Source of the DNA: an uncultured Alphaproteobacteria bacterium
GTDB lineage: Bacteria > Pseudomonadota > Alphaproteobacteria > HIMB59
Direction: 5' to 3'
Length of the DNA stretch: 41,918 nucleotides
NCBI GenBank assembly: GCA_902521485.1
Contig: CABYRQ010000011.1
Location: 1 to 41,918 of the forward strand
In this document: positions 37,588 through 41,918 of the stretch, piece after piece
How the letters are laid out: the number at the start of each line of letters is the position of its first letter
Numbering within the stretch: the first letter of the stretch is position 1
Notes under the pieces: generated by a model
The model's input: the letters and a program-made list of their open reading frames with translations, nothing else
Told to the model about the DNA's origin: nothing
Databases searched by the model: none
Program-made: the position numbers and the translations under genes

Positions 37588-37617
37588 AAGTGTGGAACTT
37601 TAATAAGATCCACACTT
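37588..37617 (-). promoter_or_regulatory. Stem-loop between binding protein and permease genes
   Basis: The arms AAGTGTGGA and TCCACACTT (9 bp, perfect) are followed by an A-A mismatch, three more pairs and a TAAT loop. On the minus-strand transcript the stem is followed by an A-rich, not U-rich, stretch, so it is unlikely to be an intrinsic terminator. Such hairpins after binding-protein genes usually protect the upstream message and favour binding-protein excess. Confidence 0.6.
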
Positions 37618-37639
37618 AATAGATTTAATTAGCTTTGGT

Positions 37640-38875
37640 TTATAAAAAACCCTGCTCAGTAGCCTTAGCTATGTAAGCAGCTTCAACATCAGCTAATGCT
37701 TTTTCGGCTGACTCATTACCTTGAAGAAATTCCACAAGTTCTGTACTTAAAGCGCCGTGCATTAAGCTCATGTGTGGAAAACTAGGGTAAGGTGTTGTGC
37801 CTCTACTTGCTGCATCAACAACAGGCCCTGCTGTATCGCCAGGTGTGTAACCTTTAATTAACCAAACAGTTGCATTTGGGTTGTTATTAGCTAAATCAGT
37901 TGATGAAGCAGCTCCAACCAAAGCTCTAAATGAGGCTTCTGCGTTTTCATCAGATGTATTTGTTGCAATTGCAATTCCATCCCACCACAGAGTGGTTGCT
38001 GGCTTGTCTCCACCACCCACAGTTGGTGAAGGCGCTAATCGTGTGTCAGCTTTAATATTTTGATCACCTTCGTCATCAAGTAAAGAAGCTGCACCTGAGT
38101 TCCAAACATGCATTAATGCAACATTACCAGACTCCCATTCTTCTTTAACAGCGTTTGTATCTTGTGTTAAAAAGTCAGGATTACTTAACTCAGTTAATTT
38201 TTTAATCACATTCAGTGCTGCAACACCTTTTTCATTATTCACATTAGGTTGTGCGGAACCTGATTTAAAAAATTCACCACCATGACCAAGATACATATTT
38301 ACAAACTCTTGACCAAGATTCCATCCTGATTTGAAAGCTCCTGCATATGGATTTTCCATTACTCCAGCTGCTTTAATTTTTTCAGCAGCAGCAATTACTT
38401 CTTCATAAGTAGAAGGGACAGATATACCTAAATCATTAAGAATACTCTCTCTGTACCATAGATGTTGTGCGTTAGCCATAAAAGCCACAGCATAAATCTT
38501 ACCATCAATTGTAATCTTTTGGTTATCATTTAAGTTTGATCCATATTTTGCAACCAAATCATCTAATGGGCGTATTAAACCATCATTCATCAAAGGCGTA
38601 ATTGAACCATTAGTAACTAATTTCGCTGAAAATTCAGCAGGGTTTGCTGATAAAGCAGCTACTTGTAATTTATTATGGTCAACAGAATGCGTGACATTAA
38701 AATCTGCATCTGGTCCAGCGCAACTTTTTACTTCATCCATAAAAATTCTGTATGTAGTAAATTCGTTAGCTAAAATATTTATTGAACCACTTGTTACACC
38801 ACAGGGAGAATGGCTGCCTGCAAAAACACTAGTAGATGCAAAAGAGATCAATAGAGATATTATTAGTTTTTTCAT
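37640..38875 (-). CDS. Carbohydrate ABC transporter substrate-binding protein
   Basis: Periplasmic family 1 solute-binding protein of 411 residues with a signal peptide ending about VFA (residue 19). It has the layout of CUT1 sugar-binding proteins: an early ANEFTTYRIF strand, WYRESILNDLGI, PSTYEEVIAAAEKI, the WNLGQEFVNMYLG block, and the hinge segment TTLWWDGIAIATNTSDE with tryptophans that may stack on a sugar. It carries a strong Shine-Dalgarno sequence and a downstream hairpin, fitting high expression. A glucoside such as glucosylglycerate is the likely ligand by neighbourhood. Confidence 0.93.
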   Translation of the reverse strand: MKKLIISLLISFASTSVFAGSHSPCGVTSGSINILANEFTTYRIFMDEVKSCAGPDADFNVTHSVDHNKLQVAALSANPAEFSAKLVTNGSITPLMNDGLIRPLDDLVAKYGSNLNDNQKITIDGKIYAVAFMANAQHLWYRESILNDLGISVPSTYEEVIAAAEKIKAAGVMENPYAGAFKSGWNLGQEFVNMYLGHGGEFFKSGSAQPNVNNEKGVAALNVIKKLTELSNPDFLTQDTNAVKEEWESGNVALMHVWNSGAASLLDDEGDQNIKADTRLAPSPTVGGGDKPATTLWWDGIAIATNTSDENAEASFRALVGAASSTDLANNNPNATVWLIKGYTPGDTAGPVVDAASRGTTPYPSFPHMSLMHGALSTELVEFLQGNESAEKALADVEAAYIAKATEQGFL

Positions 38876-38880
38876 TTATT

Positions 38881-38886
38881 TCCTCT
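38881..38886 (-). promoter_or_regulatory. Ribosome binding site of the sugar-binding protein gene
   Basis: AGAGGA on the minus strand, 5 bp before the ATG at 38875. It is a much better Shine-Dalgarno match than most genes in this window show, and confirms the start. Confidence 0.7.
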
Positions 38887-38917
38887 TCTTTGTAATAATT
38901 AAAAGTTAATTAAAAAA

Positions 38918-38946
38918 ACTATACTAAATAAAATAAAATTTAAATG
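38918..38946 (-). promoter_or_regulatory. Candidate promoter of the sugar-importer operon
   Basis: A TATAGT -10-like hexamer lies at 38918-38923 on the minus strand, with a poor -35 candidate (CATTTA) at 38941-38946. The surrounding bases resemble those upstream of the 379-residue SnoaL-like gene (40553-40579). The call rests on sequence alone. Confidence 0.3.
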
Positions 38947-38986
38947 TAAGAGAAATGGTCGCGGAAATTACTATGATATTCTTTTT

Positions 38987-39406
38987 TTATTTAAAACTAA
39001 GGCCCATTTGTTCGAAAACACCATGGTTATCGACCATAACATAATTATCCATAAATTTGCCATTTTCTATTGTCCAAAAATCAGAAAATTGCATTTTAAT
39101 TGCCTTTCCAGTTGGTTCTACTCCTAGATAGGTTCCGCTGTGAGTGCCAGTTAAATAACCTGTCGCACTTATCCAATTACCTTCTGCGACAACAATATCA
39201 TTTTTTACATGATAGTCTGGAAACGCTTCATAAAAAGGTTTAAGAACCTTATATTTAAAATTTTCAATTCCGTGTATATCACCAAAACCTGGAGGTCCAT
39301 GCCAAATCATATCATCATTCCAATATTTATGCTGTGCCTCTAAATCTTGTGCATTCAAGGCATCATACATATTTTGCAATAGTATTTTACTTTCATTTAT
39401 ATTCAT
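38987..39406 (-). CDS. SnoaL/NTF2-like protein, single domain
   Basis: Protein of 139 residues with the cone-shaped alpha+beta NTF2/SnoaL fold, in the group annotated as ester cyclase-like. Landmarks are MIWHGPPGFGDIHGIENF, PFYEAFPDYHVKNDIVVAEG, and the SGTYLGVEPTGKAIKMQF strand. The family includes polyketide cyclases, isomerases and hydrolases, so the reaction is unknown. Its ATG overlaps the stop of the two-domain gene upstream by 4 bp, so the pair is coupled. It lies 111 bp before the importer's binding-protein gene. Confidence 0.85.
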   Translation of the reverse strand: MNINESKILLQNMYDALNAQDLEAQHKYWNDDMIWHGPPGFGDIHGIENFKYKVLKPFYEAFPDYHVKNDIVVAEGNWISATGYLTGTHSGTYLGVEPTGKAIKMQFSDFWTIENGKFMDNYVMVDNHGVFEQMGLSFK

Positions 39407-40542
39407 TTTTTTTCTCCTAAAATTTGTATTAAAATTGCTAATTCATTAAAACCAGTCCATTCTTTTGTGATTTTATTATTTTTAATTTCCCATTGTGTAA
39501 TGCCCCAAAGATAACACTCTTTGTTAGATGGTTTCCCATAAATTCCATTTCCTTTGTGAGTTCCCACAGCACCCCAACGAATTGATACTAAATAACCGTC
39601 TTTACTATTTCCCATCCAATATAGATCTTCAATACTTAGTGCAAGATCAGGAAATGATGCAATTAATGAAATTATAAAATGTTTCAGTTTAGTTATTCCA
39701 ACAAATTTTCGACTAGTTGATCCTTCAAATTTTATATTTTTTGTATAAACACTATCAATAGCAGAAAAATTTCTTCTATTCCAAATAGTATCAAAAACCG
39801 CATGCACAAATTCTCTAATGTTTTTGATTTTATCTGGTATTGCGAAACTTATTGGCTTTAACTTTTTAATATTTCTTTTGGGTTTTGAATTTCTGAAATC
39901 AGGAGCAAATGGACCAATATTTCCTTTATTAGCAATTTGTTTTGCTACTTCATTTAAGTCTAAGCCTAATTGTTTTATTAAACCTGCAGTATCATAAACA
40001 ACATTTTCATAATATATTTCGTTATTTTTTGCTACACAGTTTGCAATACAGAACAACCTAACTGATTTACCTGTAGGTTTAGCAAAATTACTATAACCAG
40101 TGTTAGTGCCTGTAATTATAGTTCTGTGTGAAGTATGAAAACTAGTTTTGTCGTCTCCTGCCCATATCACCTCATCAGCATATAATCGAATATTCGGGAA
40201 GGCGTTATTAGTATGAACTGTATCAGAGACAATTTTTTCAGATCCGAATTGTAATCCAAGTTCATCCCAAACACGACATTTTGGGCTATAAGTATCGTAT
40301 ATATAACCAATATTTTTTTCTTCCCATATGCTGTACGTAATTCTGACAATATAATCAATTATATTTTTATATTGTTTTTCAAATCCCTGCATTGACTGAA
40401 ATGGTAAATTTTTAGGATTTGGGTTTAAAGATTTAACATTACCACCTCCGCCATAAGATTTAAGAGAGATATCAAAATTTTTTGGCATATGATGATCTTT
40501 TAAAGGGGTTGGTTTTAAATCTTTAATTAGAATTTTTTTCAT
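39403..40542 (-). CDS. SnoaL-like protein with two domains
   Basis: Protein of 379 residues containing two SnoaL/NTF2-like domains in tandem, at about residues 45-200 and 230-375. The first has YIYDTYSPKCRVWDELGL, FPNIRLYADEVIWAG and TGYSNFAKPTGKSVR. The second has AIDSVYTKNIKFEG, FPDLALSIEDLYWMG and GIYGKPSNKECY. There is no signal peptide. Function is unknown. It starts 95 bp from the divergent 334-residue relative and is coupled to the single-domain gene downstream. Confidence 0.82.
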   Translation of the reverse strand: MKKILIKDLKPTPLKDHHMPKNFDISLKSYGGGGNVKSLNPNPKNLPFQSMQGFEKQYKNIIDYIVRITYSIWEEKNIGYIYDTYSPKCRVWDELGLQFGSEKIVSDTVHTNNAFPNIRLYADEVIWAGDDKTSFHTSHRTIITGTNTGYSNFAKPTGKSVRLFCIANCVAKNNEIYYENVVYDTAGLIKQLGLDLNEVAKQIANKGNIGPFAPDFRNSKPKRNIKKLKPISFAIPDKIKNIREFVHAVFDTIWNRRNFSAIDSVYTKNIKFEGSTSRKFVGITKLKHFIISLIASFPDLALSIEDLYWMGNSKDGYLVSIRWGAVGTHKGNGIYGKPSNKECYLWGITQWEIKNNKITKEWTGFNELAILIQILGEKK

Positions 40543-40637
40543 GAATAAATTTACTAATACTATTAAATAAAATTCAAAGCAATAATTTTATATAAAATGA
40601 ATATTATTATTTTTTCTTTTGTATTATAAATAAACTA
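40543..40637. promoter_or_regulatory. Divergent control region of the SnoaL-like genes
   Basis: A 95-bp AT-rich gap must hold promoters for both divergent genes. On the minus strand an AGTATT -10-like element (40556-40561) lies so close to the start at 40542 that the transcript would have almost no leader. No dyad that would suggest an operator was recognised. Confidence 0.4.
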
Positions 40638-41642
40638 ATGTCTGATTTTCAGAAAGAAAAATCATTAGTATTAAACTTTATAAATGAAGTTGATAAAGCT
40701 AGTGAAGATAACTTAATTGAAATACTTTCTAAGTACACATCTAATAATTTTAATATGAAATGTACACATCCTTTTAACGAGATAAAAGGCATTGAAGAAT
40801 TTGCAACAAAATTTTGGTTTCCTATAAAAAAATCATTTAAGCCTATCCAAAGAAGAATGGATATCTTTTATGCTGGCACAAATTTAGTTGACAATCATTC
40901 TTCAAAATGGGTTGTGAATATGGGACATCTGCTTGGAAATTTTAATTTTCCTTTTTTTGACATTAAACCAAATTTTAAGACTGTTATGTTATGGTATTGT
41001 GAGTTTTATAAAGTAGAGGATAACAAAATACAAGAAGGTGCTTTTTTTTTAGATATTTTAAAATTTATGCAATATTTAAATTTATCAGTTATCCCAGAGT
41101 CAACAGGAATGATTGGCTTTAATCCAGGACCTAAAACACATCAGGGTTTATGCTTTGAAAAACAAAGTGAAATAGAAGGAAAGAAAACTCTTGAACTTAT
41201 AACGAGAATGGCAAATCGTTTAATTGGTGAGGGAATGAGGACAACAATTCCTGATTTACAAAAAGATTGGCATGAGGACATGATATGGTGGGGACCTGGG
41301 GGTATTGGTGCATCATATACGTATGAAGGTTATTTAAAAGGCCACACGGGTCCTTTTGAAGATAATTTAGATTTTATTGATTTCTCCGGGCATATACTTG
41401 AAAACTCAGAGGGTAATTATGGTGGATGGTTTGGTTGGCCAAATTTAAAAATGAAACCAAAAGGTAATTACATGGGATTTAAACAAAACACAAATCTTAT
41501 TGGGGAAATGAGAGTTGTTGACCTTTATAGAAGAGATGGAGATAAAATAGCAGAAAATTGGATATTAATTGATCATCTTCATTTTTTAAATTGTGTGGGT
41601 ATTGATTTACTTGAGAGAAATAAAAACGAAGCCACTAAATAA
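40638..41642 (+). CDS. SnoaL-like protein with two domains
   Basis: Protein of 334 residues with two SnoaL/NTF2-like domains (about residues 1-165 and 185-330). Visible blocks include FNMKCTHPFNEIKGIEEF and PIQRRMDIFYAGTN in the first, and DLQKDWHEDMIWWGPGGIG with WGWFGWPNL-like text (GGWFGWPNLKMKPKGNYMG) in the second. Function is unknown. It is divergent from the other two SnoaL-like genes and overlaps the convergent MetE-like gene by 8 bp. Confidence 0.8.
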   Translation: MSDFQKEKSLVLNFINEVDKASEDNLIEILSKYTSNNFNMKCTHPFNEIKGIEEFATKFWFPIKKSFKPIQRRMDIFYAGTNLVDNHSSKWVVNMGHLLGNFNFPFFDIKPNFKTVMLWYCEFYKVEDNKIQEGAFFLDILKFMQYLNLSVIPESTGMIGFNPGPKTHQGLCFEKQSEIEGKKTLELITRMANRLIGEGMRTTIPDLQKDWHEDMIWWGPGGIGASYTYEGYLKGHTGPFEDNLDFIDFSGHILENSEGNYGGWFGWPNLKMKPKGNYMGFKQNTNLIGEMRVVDLYRRDGDKIAENWILIDHLHFLNCVGIDLLERNKNEATK

Positions 41643-41918
41643 ATTTTGAAGCGAGTTTAGTACCCTCCACTAATGCAATAAGTTTTTCATAACAAATATT
41701 TTCATCAATTTTTCCAAAGCCCGCAAAAGTACTAAAGCCACAATCAGTTCCAGCCATTAATTGTTCTTTAGGTACCACTGTTGAATACTTTATTAATCTT
41801 TCAGCCACTACTTCAGGATGTTCTACAAAATTTGATGTAGAGTCAATTACGCCAGGTACTAACACTTTATCTTTTGGTAATTTTATTTCTTCAAAGACTT
41901 TCCACTCATGTGCGTGAC
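41635..41918 (-). CDS. MetE-like (cobalamin-independent methionine synthase II family) protein, partial
   Basis: Only the C-terminal part is in the window; the gene runs off the right edge, so about the last 94 residues are seen. Reading on from the edge gives HAHEWKVFEEIKLPKDK, VLVPGVIDSTSNFVEHPEVV and LMAGTDCGFSTFA. The DCGF cysteine is the expected zinc ligand of UROD/MetE-type barrels. The family has many members of uncertain substrate (methyl transfer or epoxide/CoM-like chemistry), so methionine synthase activity is not implied. It converges on the 334-residue SnoaL-like gene. Confidence 0.82.
   Translation of the reverse strand, partial: HAHEWKVFEEIKLPKDKVLVPGVIDSTSNFVEHPEVVAERLIKYSTVVPKEQLMAGTDCGFSTFAGFGKIDENICYEKLIALVEGTKLASKFI

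Noticed and set aside
37588..37617. Intrinsic terminator after the sugar-binding protein gene
   Set aside because: The hairpin is strong, but the transcript continues into an A-rich run without consecutive U residues, so a stabilising stem is more likely.

Overview
The window is very AT-rich, gene-dense DNA from a bacterium. Genes commonly overlap by 1-29 bp, and no gap between genes exceeds about 205 bp. Gene content (alphaproteobacterial-type GuaB/GuaA, AlaC, YajQ, ProX-type editing protein, TRAP and carbohydrate ABC binding proteins, MetE-like C1 enzyme, SnoaL-like proteins) and the streamlined style suggest a low-GC marine alphaproteobacterium (SAR11-, HIMB59- or AEGEAN-169-like). This is inference; no rRNA or tRNA gene was seen to fix the lineage.

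Layout. 148-4062 (minus): typA, a membrane-anchored J-domain protein, msrA and a class IV aminotransferase. 4092-10328 is a patchwork of short units on alternating strands: M48 protease, small coiled-coil protein, SRAP/YedK-type DNA-damage protein, orphan TRAP binding protein, ProX editing protein, YajQ, two transporters and a hotdog thioesterase. 10398-16251 (plus) is a tight run: GGT-family hydrolase, mazG, TolC-like protein, LysR regulator and argD. 16254-19133 (minus) holds argB, argC and an unusual P-loop protein, followed by alaC (19210-20397).

20484-24105 is a small variable region behind guaA. It holds a TPR-sulfotransferase, an MGMT-like protein and an FkbM methyltransferase. They are punctuated by two copies of a 92-bp unit that carries the last codons of guaA, and by short direct repeats laid out like a tyrosine-recombinase attachment site. 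No integrase is present.

24078-29576 (minus) holds guaB-guaA and, upstream of them, metY-hydrolase-GFA. 29624-38875 (minus) is the most coherent system: an ABC sugar importer (binding protein and two permeases, no ATPase), then D-glycerate kinase, a sugar-phosphoglycerate phosphatase, glucosyl-3-phosphoglycerate synthase and a GH13 phosphorylase. Together these could make, import, break down and recycle glucosylglycerate. A periplasmic alginate-lyase-like protein follows. 38987-41642 carries three SnoaL/NTF2-like genes (five domains in all), and the right edge cuts a MetE-like gene.

The best leads are the guaA attachment-site accretion with its coupled mini-ORFs, the closed glucosylglycerate cycle, and the P-loop protein next to a divergent ArgB. 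Functions are assigned by reading motifs; no database search was run. Bases 1-147 (downstream of typA) show only AT-rich non-coding sequence with no recognisable feature.
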